From NCBI GenBank assembly GCA_003255065.1, contig QAOA01001288.1:813238-877237 (forward strand): DNA of 64,000 nucleotides. Direction: 5' to 3'. The position numbers were made by a program, and so were the translations under genes. The stretch comes from Cercis canadensis (taxonomy: Eukaryota; Streptophyta; Magnoliopsida; Fabales; Fabaceae). Positions within the stretch are counted from its first letter, which is position 1. Each line of letters starts with the position of its first letter. Below, piece after piece: positions 1-19,500 of this stretch. A model generated the notes under the pieces. It was not told where the DNA came from. It was given only the letters and a program-made list of their open reading frames with translations, and did no database searches.

Positions 1-586
1 GATTTTAATTCTAAATTCGAGGAGTAATATTAATTGCATAAACTTCAGATATATATATATATATAAAACCTTGTACAATTGGATAAGTGATTCATCTCAG
101 TTTTTATGACTTCACCTGAATTACATATAGTTGTGCAGATTTATGTAAGTAAATGTTGTATGCAGGGTCGTCTTTGATAACAAAAAATAGCAAGTATTGA
201 GTAAGAAAACCGAAAGAGATGACGTCTTACTATTATTGATTTTGGCCTTGAAAATTTCAAGTTATTTTCCAATGACTGACATATAGCATAATAGCAGCGT
301 TGCATAAGCTCCTACCTTTCAAGTGGCAGCTGCAAGCATACTTGCATTGACCGAGGATTGAAACTGAAAGTAGGATATCAAATAGCGTCTGAAATCTGAT
401 GAATTACTGAATTAGTATAAATCCTTTTCACATTTTCATTTTCTGCTCAGACAATCAACTTTTTCATCTGCTTCCCCCAAAGTGAGTGGAACAAACTAAA
501 ATGTCATTACATTATCTCATATGAAGAAATCTCACAGTACAGGCAAATCTGAAACCTCCTCAATCGCAGAAAAAACAAGTCTTTAC
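1..586. other. 3' flank of the decarboxylase gene, no gene seen
   Basis: This AT-rich stretch lies downstream of the minus-strand decarboxylase gene and probably holds its 3' UTR and polyadenylation region. A short TA-rich microsatellite lies near 50-66. I see no coding region, RNA gene or transposon end. Confidence 0.5.
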
Positions 587-6498
<5,912 letters not shown>

Positions 6499-9400
6499 AT
6501 GGCATTCTTGAAGCTGGGATCAAAATCCGAAGAATTTCGTCGGGAGGGCCAAACATGGTGAGCATTTCTGTCCACAAGTTGTTCTTTTCGATTCGATTTC
6601 GTTGATTTAATCAAAATGGATCTTTTGTTTAATTCTTCAAGTTTTCATATTGATAAGCAATTTGCGTGTAATTAGGCTTGTCTATAGTTGAATGGAACCT
6701 TGTATTATTGATCTTTTGGCGAGGTTTTCAATTTCGTCTGCTAAGTCCCTTAAGTCATCTTGCCTCTCAGATTGAAATGTACATGTTTTCCCTTGACAAG
6801 TCGCAAGCTACAGGTGTTTTAAATCCTTGTCACTTCATTGCGCAATGAAGGTTGGATTACATGCCCAAAAAAAAGGAAATCATGTCATGCTATGAATGTA
6901 TTAGGAGTACTTGCATTAAGAGGAAATACACTATTGGGCCATGACAAATTGTAAATGAACTTAATAAAATGTCAAATGCTGATTATATTTGGCTATACAG
7001 CATACTACTGCCAACACCTGCCTGGTTGTTGTCTAACTCTGCTCTTTATAACATGCTCATTGGGGCTTAAGTAGCGATGCTTATATAGTATATACTGAGT
7101 GTGCAAATGGAGGATTGGTAACCTGTTCTTAACCCCAAAACCAGGAAAATAAGTTCAAGGTGTCAGAATTGGTAAGGTTAGACTTCAATTATCATATGTT
7201 GTTCACAATAATCAGGGAGAGAAATTAAATCTTATTCTCCAGTATGTTGTCTGGTTCTTCTCAAACTGATTTTAGTAGCTGAAAACATACTTGCGAAGTT
7301 CAAGAAAAGAATCAAACAAGTTATCTTCATAGATATTTAGCACTCAACTTCTAGGACTTTTAATTCCTTACACATGCAGATACTGTTGCCATGGCCTATG
7401 ATTCTTTAATATAATTTTACTAACTGAAGCCATTGGTCTTAATTTTATTTTACTTTCAGGCTTTGTACATCTGGGCTTCCAAGTGATGTTACTGTTGAAG
7501 TAGGCGAAATGTCTTTTTTTCTCCACAAGGTGCAGGTTTAAATTGGACTTTGCTTTTATAATGAGTATTTGTGCATGCACTGTATGTTTATGAGTTTTTC
7601 TGCCCTGAGTTTTTATATTCACTTTATTTTCCATGTCCATTTGTGATTTTGATGCAGTTCCCATTGCTTTCTAGAAGTGGGCTACTTAACAATTTGATTG
7701 CAGAGTTTCCAAATGAGGAGGGTTCAAGTTGTGTTTTGCAACTTCATGACATGCCTGGTGGAGCTAAAACATTTGAGCTTATAACCAAGTTTTGCTATGG
7801 GGTAAAAATAGAAGTCACAGCATTAAATGTAGTCAGCCTCAGATGTGCAGCTGAGTACTTCGAAATGACTGAAAAGTATGGTGAAGGAAATCTTATTGTA
7901 CACACAGAGGCTTTTCTCAACGAAGTTTTCAGTAATTGGGCAGATTCCATAAAAGCTCTTGAAACATGTGAGGAAGTTCAAACATATGCGGAAGACCTCC
8001 ATATTGTTCCTAGATGCATCGATTCCTTGGCTATGAAGGCTTGTTCGGACCCAAATTTATTCAATTGGCCTGTGGCTGGACGCAATTGTTCGCAAGACCC
8101 AAATTTGTGGAATGGGATTTCTTCAGAGATTAAACCACCACCTCTAGGTGATAATTGGTGGTATGAAGATTTGTCTTTCTTAAGCCTACCTCTATATAAA
8201 CGACTGATTTCAGCCATTGAATCAAAAGGTATGAAACTTGAGAGTGTTGCAGCATCCATCATATATTATGCTAGGAGGTTTCTCCCCTTGATGAATAGGC
8301 AATCAAGCTTCTGTGATGCAAATCATGTCAACCCAGGGACAACCATAACTACTACTTCTGAAACAGATCAAAGGGCTCTACTGGAAGAAATAGTGGGTTT
8401 GCTTCCCAATAAGAGGGGGGTCACATCCTCCAAGTATCTCCTTAGGCTGCTCCGCACAGCCATGATATTGCATGTAAGTCCATCATGCAGAGAGATTTTG
8501 GAGAGAAGGGTAGGAGCTCAACTAGACCAGGCTGTGCTTGTGGATCTTCTCATACCAAACATGGGTTACTCAGTTGAGACCCTTTATGATATAGATTGCA
8601 TTCAGAGGATTCTTGATCATTTCATGTCAATACACCAGCCTACATCTGTAGCAGCTTCTCCATGCATAATTGAAGAGGGGCAATTGATAGATGGGGCTGA
8701 TACATTGACACCTATGACAATGGTGGCAAATTTGGTTGATGGATATCTTGCTGAGGTGGCTCCAGATGTTAATTTGAAGTTGCCCAAGTTCCAGGCACTT
8801 GCTGCTGCAATTCCTGATTATGCTAGGCCACTTGATGACGGTATATATCATGCTATAGATGTATACCTTAAGGTAAGACCATGTTGGATAACATAGCCAC
8901 CCCAACAAATTTCATTCAGTATAAATTTCATTTAGTATCAGTGTTGTTTGGAAATTTTTGCCTTCTTTACAGCTAATTTGAGCAAGAAAATATAATTAGC
9001 AGTTATTCCTATGCATCCTCCAAGACTCGTTACAGAAAACCCAGGAACAGAATAGTGCCTAACAAGTCTATTAGGTGAATAAGAACAAATAATTCAGGAA
9101 AAGAAAAATGCAAATGTTTCAAGTTTTTTGTGCCAAGAACATACACCTAAGTATATGATAAACATTTGTTTCTTTTTTGGCTTTCCTCATATGGTTCAAA
9201 TTGATAACTCTTAACATTATTACTACTATAACAATTCCAGGCACATCCTTGGCTTACAGACTCTGAAAGGGAGCAACTTTGCAGACTCATGAACTGCCAG
9301 AAGCTCTCACTTGAGGCAAGCACCCATGCAGCGCAAAATGAAAGACTACCTCTTCGAGTAATTGTTCAAGTCCTCTTTTTTGAACAGCTTCGACTCCGAA

Positions 9401-9738
9401 CGTCAATTTCTGGTTGGTTCTTTGTTTCTGACAATCTTGAGAACTCCCAAAACCCCAGTGGAAACCTTGGCCTCCCCAAGAGTATTGGCACCCGTCAACT
9501 GGACCCTGCACAGGGTGCTGAAAACATGAGGGAACGTGTTTCAGAGCTTGAGAAGGAGTGCTCAAGCATCAAGAATGAGCTTCAGAAGCTGGCAAAGACA
9601 AAGAAAAGTTGGAGCATTTTTCCAAAAAGGTTAGGTTTTAGGAAAAAATCCGAGTGTTGCAATCCAAAAGAATCGAATGGCTGCGATGTAAAGGCACCAT
9701 CCTCTATGAATGGAAAACCACGTCATGAAAATAGTTAA
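6499..9738 (+). CDS. BTB/POZ and NPH3 domain-containing protein (4 exons)
   Basis: Member of the NPH3/RPT2 (NRL) family, which are plant-specific adaptors that work with CUL3 ubiquitin ligases and often with phototropins at the plasma membrane. Coding exons: 6499-6557, 7460-7529, 7658-8872 and 9241-9738. They sum to 614 codons, giving 613 aa. The start [13 protein letters not shown] matches the start of the At1g30440 type (MACMKLGSKS...). The BTB domain runs over about residues 25-115 ([18 protein letters not shown], then the PGGAKTFEL and [10 protein letters not shown] motifs). The NPH3 domain runs over about 208-500, from [15 protein letters not shown] through [18 protein letters not shown] to the [14 protein letters not shown] block. 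A predicted coiled coil follows ([20 protein letters not shown]), then a basic C-tail. At 613 residues it is within the family range. Phototropin binding for this member is inference. Confidence 0.93.
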
Positions 9739-12700
9739 AGGGGGTTCACTGAACTTCATAGCTCAAGTAACTGAAGATTATTTGTTTTTTTCCGTGCATC
9801 TTCTATGTTTCTTTATTGAATCAGTAGTGAGTTGATGATCAAATTGCTGGTAGAATTACATCCTATTCAAATTCTTTTAGAAGAGTGCTAATTATATTCT
9901 CACTTTTCTTGCATCCGTCTGACGGAAGGGAAATTGTGATTATGTGTGCTTATTTTATGACTGTTCTGTGTTTCAGAGCATGTTTTATTATCCATGGAAC
10001 ACCCATCTGCTTATAGGTTGATGCAGGGTAGTGGGTACTATAACAGTTGAACTGCTAATTTGTTGAGCAACACGCCAACGTGATTGTGTTAAAAAGTTAA
10101 CACTTTAACAGTCAAAATAACCAGAGAGCAAAATGGGACAACCAGCAGAGGTTAGCTCCCAGAGAAACTGATAAGCCTCAAGTCAGCTTCAACTGGAGCT
10201 GAAATGACCCTGAAAGACAAAGGAAAGATGAGAGATGCTAACTAAAAGAATATAGAGTTCTGCACTATATTGGTATATAATAGTACTATGAAAATCTTTG
10301 GGCTAGCTTGAGAGCGTAACTAATATGTTCAGGACAGGGAAGTGCTAAATTTTTATTAATGGCAGGTATGACTTAGAACAAGGGAATTTGATGAGACAAA
10401 TAGTTATGAAGGATCTGATATGTTTGACTGGTCATGAAAATGACGTAATTCTTGAAACTTACTAAGATCATCTATTAAAAATCTAGGAAGACCCTAGGTA
10501 AGTTGACATCAACGTGTTCTTCTCTTGGAAGCAGTGAGATGGGAAACTTTTACTTGCAGAAATTCAATTTCACAAAATAAATATCTACGTTTCTATTACA
10601 ATTTTAGAGGAAGAGGATAACAGCAGGAAACCAAAGACCTTTACACTCTGTATGTGTTTCTTTTACACGGTTCAATAGTGTTCTACTGTTCTTTTTTTTT
10701 TTTCGGTCTTTGCTGAAACACTGTTGAATGGTTTATTTGTTGGTGGCTGATTAAAAAGTGTTGAATGATGAATGGTTTGTTGAGACGACTTCCCTCCTCT
10801 CCTTTGGGCATGGGGCATAGCTCCCTGGTTAACTCAAGCTCACTAGGCTTACAAACCCCATGCTGGTGTTTCTGAAAATTATATTTAGAGGTTTCACTCA
10901 GGCCATAAACACACCACTTTAGAAAAGGCCCAACTGAATTGCATCAATTATATTGAAGAAGTTTAAGTAGGTTGAGTTTTAAATTTATGTGACTTAGATT
11001 AATAGTAGTGAAGTTGTAAGATACATGTAAAATTGGTACCTACTTTGATTAAAGAACTACCAAAATAGAAGGGATAACGTGACAGTTATTGACATGATTA
11101 GACTATTGGCTATTTCACATATGGAACTTACTTTCTGGATATGGATGCATGTTGATATGACCACCATTTGATGTTGCCGTCTTCCTTATCCCACATACAG
11201 TAAAACTGCTCAAGACACAGTCCTAATTGTCGTTAATCACAGTACATTGCTAGTTTAGTAATATAAATTATGTGATGGCCGTCCTTTTAACTTAAGAAAA
11301 CAGCTATTGAACCATGTATTCCATCGTACAAAGTCCATGTTACTCGGCAGTCTGCTGCACCCAACAATAAAATAGTCCTCGAAAGCTGCTTAATTGGATA
11401 GTGGCAACTTGCCAAAACAAGCAGTCTTCATAACGCACAGTCAAACCTCTTATTATACTAAAGTTATTTGCCAAGACAAGCTCTTTGATTTACATGACAA
11501 TATGACTGGTACCAAAAAGAAGCATCCCCCGACCCTAACCTCTTCCTTTTGTTTTCTTTTTGCTAAAAGATGAAGACCCATGTATTCTTCATGTTCTCGA
11601 GTACTAGATTGCTTTTATTATTCTATTGTTTTCTTTCCTTCATTTAAATTATTTTCTGGGAAATCCTCCTTTGGAATAATTCAAACATTTAACAGTAGAA
11701 CGTTCAAAAGGAAAAAGGCTAATTACGGGGGACTTATATTGTCTTTGTATATTTAATTAGTCAACACCTTCCGTTTTCCCCTCCTTTTCGCTTTTCATTA
11801 TGAAAGCATCTCCATTCTAAAGCTAATAAGAACTTGTGAAGGATTGCATATGTGACCTTGATGGAAGCTGTTTCCTTTAATTCCTCTTTGCCATGTTTCA
11901 ACATCATTTAAAAGGAGTACATCAGAATTGACTGCATAACCACCCAATGCTTCTGGGATTATCTCTTCTCCCATCCAAAACAGTCCCAATTGCACAAACA
12001 AGTTCTTTCAACAACTGGCAATTTTTAGATGATTCTGGGACCAACGATGCCTATCATATTGTCCTTAAATGCATGTGGCGCATGATCCTCAACTTGTATT
12101 TTGAATCCTCTGTGGCCCTCAGTAACATCTGGCATTGTCCCATTGGCTGGAAAAAAAAAAGGGCCCAGGCAAACTGCAGCCTCTTTGTCCAACTAAGCAT
12201 AGGAACACAACCCCTGCCTGCCATTGCAATTGAACTCAAGAATTGGTCCCTTGCCGTCCGTTACCGGTCGTTGGTTGGGTCAGTGTTGTCTCTCGTCTTT
12301 AGCTCTCCAAAACCTTTTGAACTCAAAACCAGTTACTTCAAAACATGCCGTAAACATGTCTGTCGCATAATCGGGCCCCATTCTTAATTATTGATGCTTA
12401 GACACACTCATGTTGGACCATAATTTCTGTTTGTTCCCCAATCAAGTCATGCATTGTGTTATCTGTTCATCTTTTTTGAAGTGGTTGTGTGTGTGCTTGC
12501 TCAGCTAAAAGATTCAAGAGAAATTGGAGTGGCTTTGAGTCTTTGTGTAGGAATGGAGTCATGGGGTAGCAAAGAAGGAAATTAAAAACAAATGAAGTCA
12601 AAGTATTATATATTAAAGGCCAGTGAAAGTAAAAATTAGTTGACATTGAAGAATAAGTTCAGAAGCCCCTAGTACTTACAACTTAATAAGTAAATCAGAG

Positions 12701-12887
12701 TTTCACAGAAAGGGAACAAAGAAGCTTCACAAATTCAGGTCAATCCCAGTAATTTACAAAAGAAATTTTTTTTTTTAAAAAAAAAAAGAAGCAGAATAGT
12801 AATATTGTTCCATTTCCAAATTAGCTTCTTCCACCTTCAAAATTCTGTCTGGCCACATCTTCCTTGCACATGTGGTAAACCACCCAA
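9739..12887. other. 3.1 kb intergenic region between convergent NPH3 and LOG genes
   Basis: The two flanking genes converge here, so both 3' UTRs lie inside. A T run occurs near 10692-10704 and an A/T tract near 12768-12788. An unassigned ATG-initiated 146-codon ORF lies at 11947-12387 on the plus strand, with another ORF antisense to it; neither resembles a family I know. I saw no transposon ends and no RNA gene. Confidence 0.5.
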
Positions 12888-15800
12888 CTACCTCGAGATG
12901 TCATATTGGTGAGGATAACCGAGCTGTTCCATCTCCCAGCATAACTTGGGAGCAACACTTTCATGACATGGGACATAATCCTGTGGAGTAAACATAAGAA
13001 TATCTCATTTTCTGCCGACATATTGCATAATTTTGCAATTAGGAGATTCTATGTACAATCAATTTGAAAAGTTACATATTAACGTGTTGTATTCTGATTG
13101 GAAAAGACAAAAGATTTTGCTTTATCTCATGGTCTGAAAATCAATGCTAAGATTGTTTTGACATGATTTTGCAATATATATACAATAAGTTGTGTTTCTC
13201 AGGCTTAATGAAGATATCTATCATATTACCTCCAATTTCTTCACTAACTCTTTCGCGGTTGGTGCGGATACAATTATGTGGCGGGCATTTGGATTAATGA
13301 ATCCCTCTTCTACAGCTTTGTCAATGAATGACAGCAAGGAATTGTAGTATCCATCAACATTCAGTAACCCCACCTACATGTTCACGAATGCCAAACCTTG
13401 TTAAGTCACGACTCACGAGCACAACACAACTCCACGGACAACCATAAATAATACAAGTGGTCTGCAAAATGGGACAAGTCAATTACCGGCTTGTCATGGA
13501 TCCCAAGTTGAGCCCAGGTTATAGCTTCAAGGAGCTCTTCCAGAGTCCCATAACCTCCTGTATGTAACTTGTATGAGTTTCTTCAAGGATTTTATACCAA
13601 ATTTTTTTAAAAAAAAACAGTCTATCCATGGTAGAGATAACAACGGAAATAATAAAGTCTCAATTTTTGATCACTCCTTTATCTATACTAACAATATACC
13701 CTCTCAGTATAAAGGGGAAATAAGTAAACTTATTTGAATTTTGAACACTGTTTCATTCTACTTCTTTGGAGTTAATTACTAAATATTTGATTTCATTTTA
13801 GAGCTTGGAGCACCTTGTTGAACTGTTTGACTTGAACATCTAGGCCGTGGTGTTGTTTTGTCCCCACTTTTAAATTAATTACTCTTATGTTGGATGCATG
13901 TAGTTAGTCCTCTTTGCTTTGTGGAAAGGAAGCAGCAAATGCACTTTGTGTTCAAAAGCCATACTGGATCTCAGAGCATCAAGAGGTTCCACTTTCGTAT
14001 AAGAGGCTAAGGGGGCCCAAGATGAGATAAATGACAACTTTGCCTTTGCATGCCTCCTCTGTCTCACTAATTTTCAGCATTCAATTACTTAAGTCGATAA
14101 AGAACTACTAAAAAGGTATTTGAAAAGGCAAAGCATTATTCCCTGCCAGGTGCAGAAAATTGGAAAAGTCATCCAGTGTAAGTTCTTTTCTTTTGCTTTA
14201 CTTCCCTATGTTTGACAGGAAATTTGGTACTATAACGTCACGGTTCAAAGGACTGCAATAGCAGAAAATTGGTATTAAACCAGAAGCACAATTTTTCTGG
14301 ATCAGGCGCTCTAATTTTCAGTGTAAGATGTTAATGGGTCAATGGCTAGGGATTGAAGGTTTGTTCTAATCATAGTCTTGGGGTAAGTGAAGGAAAGCAG
14401 GAAAGCTGTTGTACTTTACTCCAATCATAGCCTTCGCAGAAATGATTTTACAGTAGTGTCAATACGACAGTCCATAAATAGCTTGAATAATGGTGGCACG
14501 CAAGATGTTTTACAGAATACTTTTGAAATAAAGCAAATCCTGCCCCACTATAGCTTGTCATCAATGCTTGCTAAGTGGAGGACTAGTCGACACTATCCAT
14601 TACCAATGACTTCCAAATCATACAAAAACATATACTACCTTGTCAAGCAACACCCATGATTAGGCGTGATAATCTTTGTAATAATGTTTAGCCAAAAAGA
14701 TCAGAGAAAACCAGTTTGTTAAATAGCAAGTAGCACGGAGAGATCAATCGAAAAAATGTCATTTAACTATTCTTGAAAGAATCAAACACTGAAATATGGT
14801 CAATCCTACGTGCTAAAACTAAAAAAGTAAAAATACCGGATGGTTCTACTCAACCTTTTTTTTCATTGTCATTATAGTGGCCTTGGGTTCTTATGCATCT
14901 GAGTATTTGCAGCTCATACTAACCTGGTAAGGCAATAAAAGCATCGGAATGCTTAGCCATCTCTGCTTTCCTTTGGTGCATATCTGCGACCGCCTTCACT
15001 TCTCCCACTGTTTCACCAGTTAGCTGCAAAAGGGTACCACGCACAGAAGAGGGGGGAAAAATCAGACTGCGAAGTTATGATGAACAGGAATGGCAGACTA
15101 ATATGGTACATTTAACTAGTCACTGTCCCATACAACAGCAATTTATGGCTGAACAGATTGAAAATAGAAAGAAAAGCACCCAATTAAGTAAAACAGCAGA
15201 AAACTAATACTATTCACAGCTGCACGGCTGAAAAAAAAAAAAAAGAAAGAGAGATGCATATGCCAGATGCAGTGCGGTATTATTATCAGCTTTTCCAGCG
15301 GTATGGTGGATAAGACTACAAGCATTGACCAAAGAAACAAACTTTATCAACAAAATGGTCAAATACCAAGCTTCAAGAAGAAGCTTAACCCCAGGGGAAG
15401 GTTTAACCCGACAATGGAGAGGAAAAGGAAACAGAACAAGGTAGATGTAGCGAGTTGGAATATACAAATAGAATAGATAACAGAAAAAATAAATTAGGAA
15501 TAATATCCAAGTTTCCATTTTTGACGAAGAGAAACAAAATAAAAATAAAACTTGCAATAGTTTAATATGAGAAGAAAAAGACTTTAAGCTTTTCTCCTGG
15601 CCAGAGCAGACATACCTCTCGAGGCATGAGCGTCTTGGGAATAACTCTGTAAAAGACAATAACATGACAAAAAATTAGTTTCAATGGAGAAGGAAACCGA
15701 CATAAGCACAGTAGTTATTCATTGACTCTCTTTTCCTTGATCTTCCTTTTCGCCAAACAAACACAAAGAAAAAGCGAAAATAGAACGGGGAAGACACGAT

Positions 15801-16550
15801 AATCTTACCCAATCACATGCCGACCGCCATCATGAACAGCTTGTGAAACTAAACCCATTAGACCAATGCTTCCACCTCCATAAACCAGATCAATGTTCCT
15901 TGAAACCTTCAGAGAACATTAATCTAATCAGCCTAGAAATACTAAATAAGGAAAAGAAAACAATAGTGGCTATGATACAATCACATGAAAGTACATTTAA
16001 AGAACAAAATCGCTCTTTCAAAATGCTTATGGGCTAGTCGGTTATGATATAGAAACAGCATATTTTGCGTTATTATGTGCCAGATAGGAACTCAACTAAG
16101 AGAAAAGCTATAGTCTGAGGGCATCAATGTAAATTTCGATTCCCCAGAAGACCATGAACAAGTTGCAAACATGTCATAAACACAGTGAACTAAACCCAAC
16201 AAAAAATCACAATGGAAGCAGAATATGCAAGAAGTGGTAGCTACTTCTAGCTTATATCTATCCATTCAACACAGGAATGTGTGAAAATCAAGTCTGAGAA
16301 AATAACCCACAAAGTCTTGAGGACATTTACATAAAAGCATTAGGTATTGGATTATAAGGAGTTCTCCAGAGGGAAGAAAACAGGGCAAAAAGATGGCAAA
16401 GAAGAAGATAATGTAGAGAACGTTGAATACCAATTCCTTGCCAAGTTCAATAGCAGCATCCTGATAGCTACTCTTCTTGCCCTGGCTACTCCCACAGAAC
16501 ACACAAATCCTCTTAAACTTTGACTGCCTTATCTCACTCTCTAGCTCCAT
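12888..16550 (-). CDS. LOG: Cytokinin riboside 5'-monophosphate phosphoribohydrolase, LOG family (7 exons)
   Basis: LOG enzymes cut the ribose 5'-phosphate from cytokinin nucleotides to release the active free base in one step, in cytosol and nucleus. Coding exons on the minus strand: 16550-16431, 15906-15809, 15646-15616, 15023-14924, 13557-13487, 13373-13230 and 12980-12888. They sum to 219 codons, giving 218 aa, the family's usual size. The start [20 protein letters not shown] carries the Rossmann-type opening. GGGSIGLMG follows at about residue 50, and the signature PGGYGTLEE is complete at 116-124. The C-terminus ends YDISR, like Arabidopsis LOG1/LOG3-type proteins and unlike LOG8, so I place it in that subgroup without picking an orthologue. 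Exon 3 is only 31 nt and encodes [11 protein letters not shown] together with flanking split codons. Introns 4 and 5 are 1366 and 113 nt. No broken residues were seen. Confidence 0.95.
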
Positions 16551-19500
16551 TGCTATTGCTGTGAACTAATTTACTAATTATCTTCACAACCACACCCTCT
16601 CTATGTCTCTCTCACTCTGCTTCTGTTGCTCAAATATCAGAAGCGCTTCTCAAACACAAAAATCTCCCTCCTTGCTTCCCCTGTCTCTATGCTAACAAAC
16701 TCATCATGCTTGTTATAGAAAAATACGAGTATAAACTACAATCGTTTATATAAACCCCGTCGCACGTGAGTGCCTTAGCACGCTTGCACCTCAAACTCAC
16801 ACATACCACCTTGGCACGCGTGGACTACTGTTCTTGCGGTCCCTACCTAAAAATCCTAGTGTTAGCCCAAAAAAAGAAAACAATCCATGCCTTATTTGTT
16901 TATGCCTTTCAATCAATTTAATCATTATTATTATATAATATTTGATAATTAAATATTAAACTTTCTTTTTATACCCATGTCAAAAAAATTCCATTTTATG
17001 CCATTTATTGGTTTTTTTTTTTTTGAGTAATCAAGAAAATTTGTGGTTTTTCTCTTTTGACCATATTAAAGTACTTTTTTCAATACATAGTACCTATTAC
17101 ATGAAAGCTAATGGTTGAAGATCAAATATTTTAATTTATTAGGATTATAGATGAATTGGAATTTTTAAAAGGAAAAAACAATCACATATTATATAGCTTC
17201 TCAAGCAGGACAACTTATTAACTGAAATTCATAGTCGGTCCGTGAGGATTATAGTATTTCAAAACCCCAAATTTTGATTATTGGCGGAGTGTGAGAGTTG
17301 GGAGCTGTAATGTGAATGAGGAGAACCGGGGTTATCCAAAACACAAATTCTCACAAATCACAAGTCATAATAGTGCCAATTATGTGCGCAGCAGTGCCAC
17401 TTTGTTTTTCTCTTCTTGTCTTTCCACTTGTTCTGTTTTCTATTGGCACATAGCTAAAAAAGTGTTGAAGAAATCATACACAGGCCTCTATCTAGAAGAG
17501 GGCTGCGCCATTAACAAAGTCATTCATTAATAAGTTTTCAACTAACCCAAAATCCTAAAAAAAAAAAAAGGAACATAATCAAGTTAATCGGTGCTTTCCT
17601 AGAAAAGAAAAAGATAATGGAATACCCACGGTCACGATCTTTTCTTTAAAGAGAAATGGCATTGAAATTATACCATTATTTCTGCCACCTTTGATTCGGT
17701 TGCCCCTCTTGAACTAGAAAGGGGCTCAGCATCATCAAAAGCAGGAAAAAAAAAGAAAACGACAGAGATTGTTAAGAAGAAAATTCAAATTGGAAGGATG
17801 CTTGTAATTAATTTAATGGTTGTGAATGGGCATTCCTGACACGGATTTGTTATTTCCATTTGTGTGTTGCCAAAAATTTGTTTTAAGTCTGAGCAAGTTA
17901 TGGGTAATGGCAGAAGTTACTTGAGACGGTGCTCTCTAGTGGTATTGAGCATTGTGCATTGATGATTGAATAAGAAGACATAAGTGGGCTATGCCCTATC
18001 ACCCTGTGCCCTCAGCCACCCTCCCTTACTCGACACACTTGTTATACTCATAGGAAACATTTGATTGTTATTTCACACGCCCTTTTCCATTCCCCATATC
18101 CTCTCTCCCACAATTCTTCAAGCATAGTGTCCCCAACCCCATTCATCGTCACTGATTGCATGCCCTCTTCTCCACCTATCACATTTGCTTCTCCAAAAAC
18201 CCACGAATACAAAATTTTAACCATCCCCATTTCTTCATTTCTTAATGTTTTGATGGGTTTTTGGCTTGTTTTTCCTATTAATTAATTTGTCACATTTTGT
18301 TTATACCTGCACTGCCAGGATTGCTGGAAATCAACCCATGCCTTTAAGCTAATGGTTATTATATTGGTTTCAGGGCTCCAATCCCAAAATGACCTTTCTG
18401 GCTGTTCTTGTTAGCTTTATTAACACCCTTGTTTGTCTATTTCCAGCACATTCCCATGTTTAGAAATTATAAACCTCTAATTACTCTTTCTTAATGGGGG
18501 GTTGAGCTTGTGTTTATAAATTCATGTGATCCTACCGCATGCTTGCATGCGCGTTTAAAGCATGTTTTTGTGTGTTAGTGAGTGTCCTAATTGTCTTAAT
18601 ATATATACTATACTATACTATACTATATATTAACCTCAGAACAAGAAAAACATCATAACAGTTACTAACAAAGACTGAGACTGCCAAATTGGACTTACGA
18701 CTTGGTAATACACAAAAACGGCAGTAATTCCAGGTATACATACTTGGGATTTTCTGAAATCCTTCCTCAGTCTTCCTTAGTTTCAGGTTTTTTTGGTCTA
18801 TTCCATAGCAGAGGAACTATCAAGTAGTCCTTTTCAAGAGGACTATATATAACTATAATTAACAAGAAACCTGTTCTATTGGTCGCAACTAGTTAGTCAC
18901 AATCTCACGTTTAAACTTGTTTTACAATTAGGGTGAAAATAAAAAGCTAGGAGGTCCAAGAGCAGAGCTGGTATTGAAAACATTTTCTTCATAAATTTCA
19001 ATATCGATAAGCTGTAGAGCAGACAGCAGCAGCAAAATGAGGGTGTTCAATGTCTTGCAAATTGGTGCCACAAAATCGTGCACGACATAAATAGGCAGAA
19101 GATAGTGAGTAGTATAAACTATAGAGGGGAACATTTCATAGATATTTGAAGCTTATAAAGTGTGTATGTGTATGTGTTTGTGTTTGTGTTTGTGTTGAGA
19201 AATATGTTGAGCAAGAGAGAGTGAAGAGTAAGGCAAAGACCTGTCATGCACCACCTCTTAGTCCTACCAACACCCGACCTATTTCTTTACTGCATTCGTT
19301 TTCCAATGCAATGCATATTATTTTGCTTATCTTTTTGGTCATCAATTAAGTCCCATAACTTTCTGGCTTCACTCTGCTACAAAGTATGGTGAAAATAAAT
19401 TATACAAGGGCGGCGTTATTAGCTTATTGCTTGCTAGCTACGTGTGTAAGTATTTTGCTGAATTCTCATACAAAATTTGTTCTATTACTCTACTGTGAGC

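Noticed and set aside
11947-12387. ATG-initiated 146-codon plus-strand ORF in the NPH3-LOG gap
   Set aside because: It matches no family I recognise, has an overlapping ORF on the other strand and no codon pattern that marks it as real. It may be chance or part of a non-coding transcript.
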